A stretch of 16,932 nucleotides of DNA. It comes from an uncultured bacterium (GTDB lineage Bacteria > Cloacimonadota > Cloacimonadia > Cloacimonadales > Cloacimonadaceae). A program made the translations under genes and the position numbers. Below, piece after piece: positions 1 to 6,950 of the stretch. The stretch is from contig CALDSN010000057.1 of NCBI GenBank assembly GCA_937924555.1, positions 1-16,932 of the forward strand, in the 5' to 3' direction. A model generated the notes under the pieces. The model was not told the DNA's origin. It worked only from the letters and a program-made list of their open reading frames with translations, and did no database searches. Numbering within the stretch: the first letter of the stretch is position 1; each line of letters opens with the position of its first letter.

Positions 1-40
1 CCTATACACATTTTGGGTTGGTGAAAAAAATAAACCGCAA

Positions 41-69
41 ATCTGTCACCGAATTCAGGATTTGTCACC
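41..69. repeat. Direct repeat ATYTGTCACC, two copies
   Basis: Two copies of ATCTGTCACC/ATTTGTCACC (41-50 and 60-69) match at 9 of 10 bases and are offset by 19 bp, about two helical turns. They lie upstream of the lipoprotein gene and of its only TTGACA-like element. The spacing would suit two side-by-side operator half-sites on one face of the helix. No regulator is known, and two short copies can arise by chance. Confidence 0.3.
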
Positions 70-106
70 AGTTATGCTATGAAGGCTTGAACAGCGAAAC
101 AAACCC

Positions 107-138
107 TTGACAAAAATACTAAATGATGAAGCTATGCA
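107..138 (+). promoter_or_regulatory. Possible sigma70-type promoter of the lipoprotein gene
   Basis: A perfect TTGACA lies at 107-112. The best -10-like hexamer downstream is TATGCA at 133-138, which gives a 20-bp spacer, longer than the usual 16-18. The call therefore rests mainly on the perfect -35 and on its place upstream of the gene start at 201. The leader would be about 55 nt. Nothing else recognisable lies in the 200 nt before this gene apart from the TGTCACC repeat. Confidence 0.3.
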
Positions 139-200
139 GAGCAAGGGAAAATGCAATCCCTTACGCTATGTAAGTGCATAAAACATATAAAGGAGATATC

Positions 201-902
201 ATGTATAGCAGGATATGGATATTAATATCGGCAGTCCTGATGTTGATTGCCTTGGCAGCTTGTGGTGATGAAAGCACCAAGCCACAGGAGGAAATCAATC
301 TGATTAGTTTGGGTAGCTTGATGGATAGTTCCACAGAGTGGCTGATTATGCTTGGCAGTGCTGAGGATTATCAGGGAGCAGCTCAGGTGGATTCCTACCT
401 CATAAGATATAATGGAACGGGGGCACCCAACAACGTTGAACTGGTGATAAATAATATAGCTCATCCTCTGGTGAGCAATGCCAAAGGGATATATTACCAG
501 TTTGCCGAGTCGGTTCCGCCTGTCTTTACCGCCGGAGCAAGCTATCAGTTGAAGCTTAAAGTGGATAATTTCACCAAAGCAGAGTGCAGCATAAGAATCC
601 CGGCGATACCCACTCTAAGTATTGCCGATGGGTTTAACAGTGCACAGGATTGTAATTTCCAGTGGGCTCTGGCAACTGCTTCACAGGTGCAGTATATCAT
701 TGGGGAGCCCCCTTCTGAAAGTCAGGTGATAATGGCGACCCTTGCTCCGGAAGTGCGTGAGTATAGCTATAAGGCGAATACCATAAGTGCACAAACCGGA
801 TGGTATGAGTTTGGTGTGGTGGAAGCCAATTACGAAGTGGTGAATAACATCCGCTTTTGCACCATGTATGCGGGATGGGACAAGGCACAGCAGACTAAAT
901 AA
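201..902 (+). CDS. Small lipoprotein of unknown function
   Basis: 233 residues. I place the start at the ATG at 201, five bases after AGGAG (191-195), rather than at an in-frame GTG at 174 that lies upstream of this ribosome binding site. The first 21 residues form a lipoprotein signal: a short Arg-containing head, a hydrophobic stretch (about 5-19), then L-A-A-C with Cys21 as the lipidated residue. An Asp follows at +3, not +2, so the rule for inner-membrane retention cannot be applied with confidence. The rest is a soluble, beta-rich chain with no domain I recognise and three further Cys. Two halves (about 30-125 and 126-233) might be Ig/fibronectin-like sandwiches, which is a guess from hydrophobic alternation only. 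It converges with gpsA, with 15 nt between the stop codons. Function unknown. Confidence 0.85.
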   Translation: MYSRIWILISAVLMLIALAACGDESTKPQEEINLISLGSLMDSSTEWLIMLGSAEDYQGAAQVDSYLIRYNGTGAPNNVELVINNIAHPLVSNAKGIYYQFAESVPPVFTAGASYQLKLKVDNFTKAECSIRIPAIPTLSIADGFNSAQDCNFQWALATASQVQYIIGEPPSESQVIMATLAPEVREYSYKANTISAQTGWYEFGVVEANYEVVNNIRFCTMYAGWDKAQQTK

Positions 903-917
903 ACGAAGGGGAAATCT

Positions 918-1925
918 CTATTCTGCCTTAAGCTCTCTGGTCATCAGCTCCGTGATGGCGGCTTTGGGGCTTTTGTCCTCGAAAAGGATGCGGTAAACCT
1001 GATGCACAATGGGCATTTCCACCCCAAGCTGCAATGCCAGAAAGTGCACACTGCGGGTTGTGGCAACGCCTTCGGCTACCATGTTCATGCCGGCAAGGAT
1101 ATCGGCAAGTGTTCTGCCCTTGCCTATTTCGTAGCCCACAAAACGGTTACGGCTATAGGGGCTTGTGGCAGTGGTAATCAGGTCACCAATGCCGGATAAG
1201 CCCAGGAAGGTCTCTGCTTTGGCACCCATAGCAATGCCCAAACGGCTTATCTCCACGATGCCGCGGGTAAGTAATGCGCCCATGGTGTTGTCGCCAAAGC
1301 CTAAGCCTGCCACGATTCCGGCAGCGATGGAGATGATGTTCTTAACCGCACCGCCTATCTCCACCCCCAGCAGGTCGTCTGTCCTGTAAACCCGGAAATA
1401 GCTGTTGCTGAATACATCCTGGAGTTGTTTCAAGATTTCCGGGTCGTGCCCGGCAACCACCACGGTGGTGGGAACGCCTCTGGCAACTTCCTCGGCGTGG
1501 GATGGTCCGGAGAGAGCGCAGACTTTGGGTTGTGCAGAATGGGGGAGAGTCTCTTGCAGCACGGCATCCAAGGTTAGTAAGCTCTGTTCTTCTATGCCTT
1601 TGGCAACATTAACAATTGCCAGCAGTTCGGGGGATGCCCATAACGAGGTTGGGGTTTGGGAGATGGTTTTGCGGAGGAACTGTGCGGGAGTGGCCAGCAC
1701 AATAACTTCGGGTAGAAAAGACTCCAAATCTGTAAAGGATGATGTATATTTAATCTCCGCGGGGAGGGTTACACCTTTCAGTAAAAGGTTGTTGGCGTGG
1801 GTTTGCTGCAAAGAGGCAAGGTATTGCGGGTTATATTCCCACACCAGAACCTCGTGATGGTTCTCACAAAGCAGCTTTGCCAGAGCAAGACCCCAGCCTC
1901 CTCCTCCGATGATGGCAATCTTCAT
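918..1925 (-). CDS. gpsA: NAD(P)-dependent glycerol-3-phosphate dehydrogenase
   Basis: 335 residues, normal for the family. The cytosolic enzyme reduces dihydroxyacetone phosphate to sn-glycerol-3-phosphate, the backbone of phospholipids. The N-terminus carries the Rossmann loop G7-x-G9-x-W11-G12. The family motif around Lys109 (AKGIE) is followed by the LSGPSHAEEVA signature. The C-terminal all-helical domain has Lys195 in GGAVKNI, the position of the catalytic lysine, and the SRNR substrate-binding stretch after LSGIGDL. The ATG at 1925 lies only 12 nt after the stop of the Asp-rich gene. There is no clear Shine-Dalgarno in that gap, so translation may be coupled to the upstream gene. It is the last gene of the seven-gene minus-strand unit. 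Its link to the poly-glutamate genes may be simple co-transcription of a housekeeping gene. No key residue is missing. Confidence 0.97.
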   Translation of the reverse strand: MKIAIIGGGGWGLALAKLLCENHHEVLVWEYNPQYLASLQQTHANNLLLKGVTLPAEIKYTSSFTDLESFLPEVIVLATPAQFLRKTISQTPTSLWASPELLAIVNVAKGIEEQSLLTLDAVLQETLPHSAQPKVCALSGPSHAEEVARGVPTTVVVAGHDPEILKQLQDVFSNSYFRVYRTDDLLGVEIGGAVKNIISIAAGIVAGLGFGDNTMGALLTRGIVEISRLGIAMGAKAETFLGLSGIGDLITTATSPYSRNRFVGYEIGKGRTLADILAGMNMVAEGVATTRSVHFLALQLGVEMPIVHQVYRILFEDKSPKAAITELMTRELKAE

Positions 1926-1937
1926 TTATAAGCGGGC

Positions 1938-2264
1938 TTATTTCTTGGGTTTCAGCTTAATATCGCAGATCAGTCCCAAGTCATCATCATCGTCGTCATC
2001 GTCGAAGTCTGCATCGTCATCTTCGGGATCGCCCACCCAGTCCGGACAGAAAAGCAGGTCTTCCTCGAAGTCCCAGCCATCCACGTTGTCCAAGCCAAAG
2101 CGTTGCAGCAGTTCGGCTTCCCAAAAGGAGTAATACACGGTTCCTTCCTGGATGCCCCACACGAGAACGGGGGATTTGTAATGACGGAGGTCAACCTTGT
2201 GGTTCTCCACCAAGTCCACAAATTCCTTAATTTTCTTTAGTTCGCCTTCTTGACGGTATTGCAT
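1938..2264 (-). CDS. Small Asp-rich acidic protein of unknown function
   Basis: 108 residues with no signal peptide and no membrane segment, so probably cytosolic. Residues 1-77 look like a compact mixed fold rich in Trp, Tyr and Phe (VLVWG at 33-37, YYSFWEAELL at 44-53, the aromatic-acidic stretch 64-77). Residues 79-95 are an acidic linker ending in eight consecutive Asp (88-95), followed by a short LGLICDI strand and the basic tail KLKPKK. A GTGAG Shine-Dalgarno sits six bases before the ATG. The gene lies 14 nt after the outer-membrane barrel gene and 12 nt before gpsA, so it belongs to the same transcript. It being a real gene is supported by this tight fit and by the poor alternatives in other frames. 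I do not recognise a family. The acidic tail might bind cations or mimic a polyanion, which is speculation. Confidence 0.8.
   Translation of the reverse strand: MQYRQEGELKKIKEFVDLVENHKVDLRHYKSPVLVWGIQEGTVYYSFWEAELLQRFGLDNVDGWDFEEDLLFCPDWVGDPEDDDADFDDDDDDDDLGLICDIKLKPKK
1980..2021 (-). repeat. GAY-codon repeat encoding the Asp tract
   Basis: Read on the minus strand, this is a run of GAT and GAC codons interrupted by single Ala and Phe codons, ending in eight in a row (1980-2003). Because GAT and GAC are mixed, the tract is not a perfect microsatellite. That suggests selection for the acidic peptide rather than recent slippage, although slippage in units of three would keep the frame. Confidence 0.7.
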
Positions 2265-2278
2265 AGTATTCTCACTTC

Positions 2279-3334
2279 TTAAAAGCTATATTTGAGTTCT
2301 GCTCCAAAGCGGTTCTCGCCGTATTCCTTCAGGAGCAACACATCATCGTTATCGGACTCTACACTTCTGAAGATGTGTGAGTAGTCAAGCGATAAATCTA
2401 TCTTGGAGGAAAGAGACCACAGAAAGCCTGCATTCATGGTGTATAGATAGTCCGCTCTGCCACCGTACCAAGAGCCATCGCCTTGATAGTAACGTTGCTG
2501 ATAGTTGAGGCTTAGGCTGGGTTGCCACATTGCCTTGCCATTATCGGAGATGGGCATTTTGGGTAGGGTAAGTTTGGCATGGTAGATGTTTGCATCGTAG
2601 GAGGCATCGTCACTATCAACCAGGTTCTCGTTGTTAAAAGTTCGATAGTCATATCCTGCATCAACGCTGAACATGGGGAAGCGGTGATATATGCCTACTC
2701 CACCTTGAATAGCATCGCCATCTGCTTCCGTGAAGTATTCATTGTAGCTGAACACTTCTTTGCGGATATTGGCTTTCAGGGAAGTGTTCTTGAGGGGCTT
2801 GATGCCAAGGTCGGCGCGGTAAATATCTCTGCTGTAAGTGTAGTTTTGCAGGTCATCAGTACCGTCGTTATCGCTGAAATCCCGGAAGTAGATATGCGGT
2901 TGGTAAGCATACTGCGCACTTGCATACCAGTAATAGCGGTCAACACGTAGCTTTGCAGCAATGTCATTGCGATACTTCTCGGTGTTACTGATGTTCCTAT
3001 TCAAATCAAACTTTAGTGAAGGGCTAATCTTCCACCAACGGTAGTTTATGGGATAAACAAGCTCCAATGAGGATGCTATGCTTACATCATCGGTTGTTTC
3101 AGCAAAGCTGAGCAGGTGATGGTCTGCATCCCAACGGTTGAGATCATAGTCCGAAAGCTGAAAGGCATTGTCGCTGTATTTGGTGGATACACTCAGTGAG
3201 CCCATAAGCTGGGCATATAGTGCACCATTGCCCAAGCACAGTAGCAAGAACATGATTAGCAGGATGGGTCTGAATAACCTCACTCGCCAAGCAACTCTCA
3301 GCTTGGTTAGAGGGGTGATTAGTTTTATTGCCAT
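2279..3334 (-). CDS. Outer-membrane beta-barrel protein of the pgs operon
   Basis: 351 residues. The ATG at 3334 follows GGGAG by five bases. A long basic head (Lys4 to Arg22) leads into a hydrophobic core (about 23-38) and an ALYA-Q signal-peptidase site after Ala41. The mature part of about 310 residues is made of alternating polar and aromatic stretches with many Tyr, Trp and Asn, separated by Asp/Asn-rich turns. It ends in LKYSF, a terminal Phe with aromatic and hydrophobic residues at alternate positions, the classic BAM-recognised last strand. No named porin family is evident. It is 16 nt downstream of the periplasmic-protein gene in the poly-gamma-glutamate operon. I infer an export or anchoring role at the outer membrane; it could instead be an unrelated porin. 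The barrel call is strong, the role weak. Confidence 0.85.
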   Translation of the reverse strand: MAIKLITPLTKLRVAWRVRLFRPILLIMFLLLCLGNGALYAQLMGSLSVSTKYSDNAFQLSDYDLNRWDADHHLLSFAETTDDVSIASSLELVYPINYRWWKISPSLKFDLNRNISNTEKYRNDIAAKLRVDRYYWYASAQYAYQPHIYFRDFSDNDGTDDLQNYTYSRDIYRADLGIKPLKNTSLKANIRKEVFSYNEYFTEADGDAIQGGVGIYHRFPMFSVDAGYDYRTFNNENLVDSDDASYDANIYHAKLTLPKMPISDNGKAMWQPSLSLNYQQRYYQGDGSWYGGRADYLYTMNAGFLWSLSSKIDLSLDYSHIFRSVESDNDDVLLLKEYGENRFGAELKYSF

Positions 3335-3350
3335 GTATTCTCCCGGCTTG

Positions 3351-4172
3351 CTATTGTTTAATTAGAACCGGTTTAGCTATGAAGAGATGGTCACTAATGG
3401 CTTTCAGCTCATAGTCGCTACTGCCGGCATTAGCCGGAAGAGCTACTTTAATTGATATACCTAGGTTCTGCATACCATCTACATGATACTTGGTGCTGCG
3501 TTTCTTGGTGAACTCAATGGTCTGAACCAAACTTCCGTTCTTATATAAGCCAAGTTTGGGAATGCTGCGGTCAATTAAACGAGGACGCACATAAACCACG
3601 GCATTGCGTTTGTTGTTTAGGCTAAATTTGAAAGATTGGGCAGGCATCAGGCTGTAATACTCGCTGCTGGAACCGTTGTGCAACAGTTTTACCACACCGC
3701 CATGAGCTTTAACCACCAAGTTTTTCAGCTTTGTAGGCTTGGGAGCTTTGGGAGCAATAACCTGGAAAGCACGCAGGTATGTGGAGCGATTATAGCACAA
3801 CACCTCAATGCTCTTGGTATCTTTGGGGAGTTCGATGGTGATAGGTTCGTAAATGCTGTATGTATTAAGCGTCAAGGCTTGCTTCAAGGTATAGGTCTGA
3901 CGGTTTTTACCGATGATGGTTATCACCTCAGGCTTGCGCAAGGCTTCGGTGCTAAAACTACGCAGTTCCAGTTTTGTAACCCCGGTGGTATTCAGGATCA
4001 TTGATTTCTCGGGTAGAGAGCGGAAATAGAAGTAACTTCCTGCATCAGTTTTCAGCACTCGTTTTGTTCCTGGATTATCAAAAGCCATAGCTTTATATTT
4101 CGGTTTGGCTTGTCCTCCCAAGAGGCATACTGCAAGGAGGACAGCGATAATGATTATGGTACGCTTGTTCAT
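3351..4172 (-). CDS. Secreted periplasmic protein with two repeated beta-domains
   Basis: 273 residues of unrecognised family. A Lys/Arg head and hydrophobic segment (5-19) are followed by a likely signal-peptidase I site after Ala22. Cys16 is not in a proper lipobox, since Val precedes it. The mature part appears to be two copies of one beta-rich domain. The first spans about 46-140 and the second about 170-270, joined by a Pro/Lys linker (141-150). In both, the pattern is an aromatic run followed by SLP or SLMP, a beta pair, a Pro-initiated strand with KN, then a long I-x-I-x-(L)P segment ending in a hydrophobic strand. The start at 4172 has AAGGA overlapping the stop of pgsW (12-nt gap). 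Position between pgsW and the barrel suggests a periplasmic bridge or polymer-handling component; this is inference. Confidence 0.8.
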   Translation of the reverse strand: MNKRTIIIIAVLLAVCLLGGQAKPKYKAMAFDNPGTKRVLKTDAGSYFYFRSLPEKSMILNTTGVTKLELRSFSTEALRKPEVITIIGKNRQTYTLKQALTLNTYSIYEPITIELPKDTKSIEVLCYNRSTYLRAFQVIAPKAPKPTKLKNLVVKAHGGVVKLLHNGSSSEYYSLMPAQSFKFSLNNKRNAVVYVRPRLIDRSIPKLGLYKNGSLVQTIEFTKKRSTKYHVDGMQNLGISIKVALPANAGSSDYELKAISDHLFIAKPVLIKQ

Positions 4173-4184
4173 CTATTTGGTTCC

Positions 4185-5306
4185 TTATAATTCGTCATCG
4201 GGATCAACAATGTTTGCCATAAAGCGGCGATCGTGCCTATCGAAGATAATCACCACGACAATGGCAATCAGCAACACCAGCAGGCAGATTACATTGATTG
4301 TTTGGTTGTGGATTAAGGAGCTGAATACCTTGCCTTTACCAACTTCCGGCATCTGGTCTCCTCCCACAGGAAGGTCATATTGTTTAGCCCAACGCAGGAT
4401 ACGACGGAAGTGGAAGACAGTAACATTGTTCTTTGCCATCTTCATCATCACACCCTCTTTCTCATATTCCCGTTCGGCAAGTTTATGGTTCACACCTTCA
4501 GGGATGAGATTAGCGTTTGGTTCGCTACCCACATTCGCCAAGCCTGATCCAACATTGATGAATGCTCTATAGCGTTGATCTGTGGGGAGCAGTTCATGGT
4601 ATGCTGCCATGCGGATATCCACATTTTCGGCAAGGCTGGAACCAATTAACAATGGGACTTTGTTACGGCTCATAGCCTCACGCAGTGCATTCATCCCGTT
4701 ATCGGACATACCGATGCCTAAATCCTCTCTGCCACCTATAGAGGCATAGGAAGAGCCAAAATCAAAGATACCTTTACTCTTGAATATACTTTCCATATCC
4801 AACCAGGTAAGTTCCTCACGGTTTGCACCATACGATGCGGAGGAGAGAGCCACAATTATCTTGGGGTTCAGATGCATCACTTTGATGGCGGAATACAAGG
4901 CTAAGTTCACCGCAGGATTACTGCCTGTTATGCCCACTGCGATGTTATCCCCTGCTTCAAGCTTCAGCTTTGTAAATTCATCCACAAACACTGCGGCAAG
5001 ATTGGGGTTCACTGCTGCCTGCTTTTCAGAAAGCAAGCCACGGTCTGTGGTGATGGAGCTTAGGCGCATACCAACTAAACCGCTTTGCATAGGGTCGTCT
5101 ATTGGGTCCACTTCAATCTTGCGTTGTTTAAGCTCGGTTTTGAGCGAATCAATGGCAGAGCTCATCAATTGTGAAGCAGCCAGTTTTACATCATAGTTAT
5201 CTGTTTTAATATGCACATAGCTGCTTTGAGCGATGTAGAACAATATTACGGACAGCACAAACAGAGAGATGAGGGAACGACCGGATTTCAATGATGGACG
5301 GTACAT
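4185..5306 (-). CDS. pgsW: Poly-gamma-glutamate system protein (PgsW-type)
   Basis: 373 residues from the ATG at 5306, which follows GGGGAG by seven bases and lies one base after the pgsC stop. An upstream in-frame ATG at 5330 would add eight residues but lies inside pgsC and before the ribosome binding site. A membrane segment at about 11-27 and another near 333-354 bracket a large domain of about 300 residues, so both ends probably sit on the cytosolic side with the domain in the periplasm. The tail (about 355-373) is charged. Ser/Gly-rich loops (GITGSNPA, SSASYGANREEL, LIGSSLAEN) could form a binding site. The sequence fits the uncharacterised family found beside pgsB and pgsC in Gram-negative genomes, annotated as poly-gamma-glutamate system protein; I name it from memory of that family. 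Biochemical role unknown. Confidence 0.78.
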   Translation of the reverse strand: MYRPSLKSGRSLISLFVLSVILFYIAQSSYVHIKTDNYDVKLAASQLMSSAIDSLKTELKQRKIEVDPIDDPMQSGLVGMRLSSITTDRGLLSEKQAAVNPNLAAVFVDEFTKLKLEAGDNIAVGITGSNPAVNLALYSAIKVMHLNPKIIVALSSASYGANREELTWLDMESIFKSKGIFDFGSSYASIGGREDLGIGMSDNGMNALREAMSRNKVPLLIGSSLAENVDIRMAAYHELLPTDQRYRAFINVGSGLANVGSEPNANLIPEGVNHKLAEREYEKEGVMMKMAKNNVTVFHFRRILRWAKQYDLPVGGDQMPEVGKGKVFSSLIHNQTINVICLLVLLIAIVVVIIFDRHDRRFMANIVDPDDEL

Positions 5307-5307
5307 A

Positions 5308-5763
5308 TTATATCTCCCCATGGAACACAACCATCAGAGTGAGGCGTACCAGAACGGCAGCAATCCCCATGGTTGATAAGGTTTTCCAGAATCCCTGACG
5401 TTCAAACCAATTGGCGATAAGCCCCGGAACGATGTAGCCGATGGATTGCATCTGCAATTGGTGGATGGTGATATCGTTGAACACCAGCATGCGGGATGCC
5501 CAACCAAGGATGAATCCTATAAGTATGCTAAGCACCATCCGTCGCTTACCAAAAAGCAAGGTAAAGCTTCCAATGATGCGGATTATCCCCCATGTTAACA
5601 GGCTGATAATCAAGGTACCCAAGATTTGCATTGGTTTATCGAGATACAGGGCTAAATATCCGGGAACTACAATACCCCCGGCAGATGCCCCTAATAGCTC
5701 GCTAAAGATCAAACTGATAATAACGCCGATTCCGACAGCTGCTTGCACTACTGCATCGATCAC
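5308..5763 (-). CDS. pgsC: Poly-gamma-glutamate biosynthesis protein PgsC/CapC
   Basis: 151 residues, the usual length for this small integral membrane partner of the PgsB ligase. Hallmarks are the N-terminal GGIVVPGYLALY (29-40) and SIGYIVPGLIANWFERQG (107-124), together with four to five hydrophobic segments. The start is a GTG at 5763 that overlaps the pgsB TGA stop (GTGA). AAAGGAG lies six bases ahead, inside the end of pgsB, so the two proteins are probably made in fixed proportion by translational coupling. PgsC is required with PgsB for polymerisation and membrane assembly of poly-gamma-glutamate in Bacillus. Here it would sit in the inner membrane. Nothing appears truncated. Confidence 0.95.
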   Translation of the reverse strand: MIDAVVQAAVGIGVIISLIFSELLGASAGGIVVPGYLALYLDKPMQILGTLIISLLTWGIIRIIGSFTLLFGKRRMVLSILIGFILGWASRMLVFNDITIHQLQMQSIGYIVPGLIANWFERQGFWKTLSTMGIAAVLVRLTLMVVFHGEI

Positions 5764-6950
5764 TTCCGGCTCCTTTTATTTGTGTCATTCATTTTATGCT
5801 TAAAGTGAGCTACAATCTGAGCTCCGTATTTGATTCTTCCGGCAATATTGCCTATTCCCAGCACATGGGCTTCACTGCGGGTAAGCTCCATCACCTTTTG
5901 ATAGATAACCTCAGTAAGCGGTTCTCCCAGAGCAAAGAGCTTATCGCGGGGGATACCTGCCTGCAGGGCATAGGACTCTATCTTTTCCGGTATTTCGCCG
6001 GTTAACAGCAGGTAGGAATAATCTGTCCCCAAAACAGCATCAACCAGTTGGTGGCTGCGGAACAGCCGATCTGAACGGCTATTAAGGATGATTATCTTCT
6101 CCACATCACCAAGATTCCCGGTGACCATATTGATGATACTGGCAGTGGACTGGGGATCATTTGCGGCAAAAATGTTGTAAAAATGTATGGTCTTGCCTTT
6201 GTCCTCAATCCGGTATTTCTTCAATGCTCCCGGATCAGGATGGGCTTTTTGCATACCCAGCATGGCTACTTCACGGGGGACACCGGCTTCTGCACACACT
6301 GCCAAAGCAAGCTGCACATTTTCCTTGTGCTCAATATATTGGAATTTATCAAGCTCTTCCTGGGTTACATCGGTGGGGCGGATTTTGTGTATCTTGCAGT
6401 TACGACTCTTAGCAACCTTCTCTAAAATGCCAAAGTGTTCATTCTCTGCAGTGTAGCACACCCCGTTGTTCGGGATGGTGTTACTTAGGCACATGGTTAC
6501 ACTCTGCACCGTGGAACCCATCAAGTCCAAGTGATCGGGACGGCAGTTGGTAATCACCGAGATGGTGCTGCGCACGAACTTACGTTCCGTTAACCACTGA
6601 AATACGGGGTTCACAGCCATACACTCGATAACGATTGCATCCGGTTTATGAGTTATAGCATGGCGGAAGATATACTTCTGCTCGATGATATTGGCACCCA
6701 TCAGGCGGATGATGGCGGATTCGCGTCCATCAGGGAGCACCACCCGTGGCAGAGTTCCCGTTATTTTTGCCACATTCTTAATCCCCCCTGCCCGTAAACC
6801 GGCGGCAATCAGGCGGGTTACACTGGATTTTCCCCTGGTTCCGTTAACATGAATTCGGATGGGTATAGAAAGCACGTTTTTGGTGTGCCTTCGATACTCA
6901 AACATCCAATTGACTATCAGTATCAGGGTCGCAAGAATCAGTACAGTCAT
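5760..6950 (-). CDS. pgsB: Poly-gamma-glutamate synthase PgsB/CapB
   Basis: 396 residues, close to the roughly 390 of Bacillus PgsB. This Mur-ligase-like amide ligase uses ATP to join glutamate through its gamma-carboxyl. An N-terminal membrane segment (about 2-16) precedes the P-loop NGTRGKS (36-42). Family landmarks follow: ITGTLPR (63-69), IECMAVNP (108-115) and RPDHLDLMG (137-145), whose Asp/His residues are expected at the active site. A C-terminal Mur-like domain carries ILNSRSDR. The ATG at 6950 has AGGGGA four bases upstream. It is the first gene of the seven-gene unit and is preceded by a 270-nt leader. The neighbours pgsC and pgsW confirm the assignment over folylpolyglutamate synthase or MurC-like ligases. 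Stereochemistry (D or L) and final fate of the product cannot be told from this sequence. Confidence 0.96.
   Translation of the reverse strand: MTVLILATLILIVNWMFEYRRHTKNVLSIPIRIHVNGTRGKSSVTRLIAAGLRAGGIKNVAKITGTLPRVVLPDGRESAIIRLMGANIIEQKYIFRHAITHKPDAIVIECMAVNPVFQWLTERKFVRSTISVITNCRPDHLDLMGSTVQSVTMCLSNTIPNNGVCYTAENEHFGILEKVAKSRNCKIHKIRPTDVTQEELDKFQYIEHKENVQLALAVCAEAGVPREVAMLGMQKAHPDPGALKKYRIEDKGKTIHFYNIFAANDPQSTASIINMVTGNLGDVEKIIILNSRSDRLFRSHQLVDAVLGTDYSYLLLTGEIPEKIESYALQAGIPRDKLFALGEPLTEVIYQKVMELTRSEAHVLGIGNIAGRIKYGAQIVAHFKHKMNDTNKRSRK

Noticed and set aside
174..200. GTG at 174 as start of the lipoprotein
   Set aside because: It would precede AGGAG at 191-195 and add a charged extension before the lipoprotein signal; the ATG at 201 fits both signals.
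1909..2133. Ser-rich open frame on the plus strand
   Set aside because: Its Ser runs are the complement of the GAY Asp codons of the acidic protein on the other strand.
5307..5330. Upstream ATG at 5330 as start of pgsW
   Set aside because: GGGGAG lies after it and before the ATG at 5306; the longer form would also lie inside pgsC.
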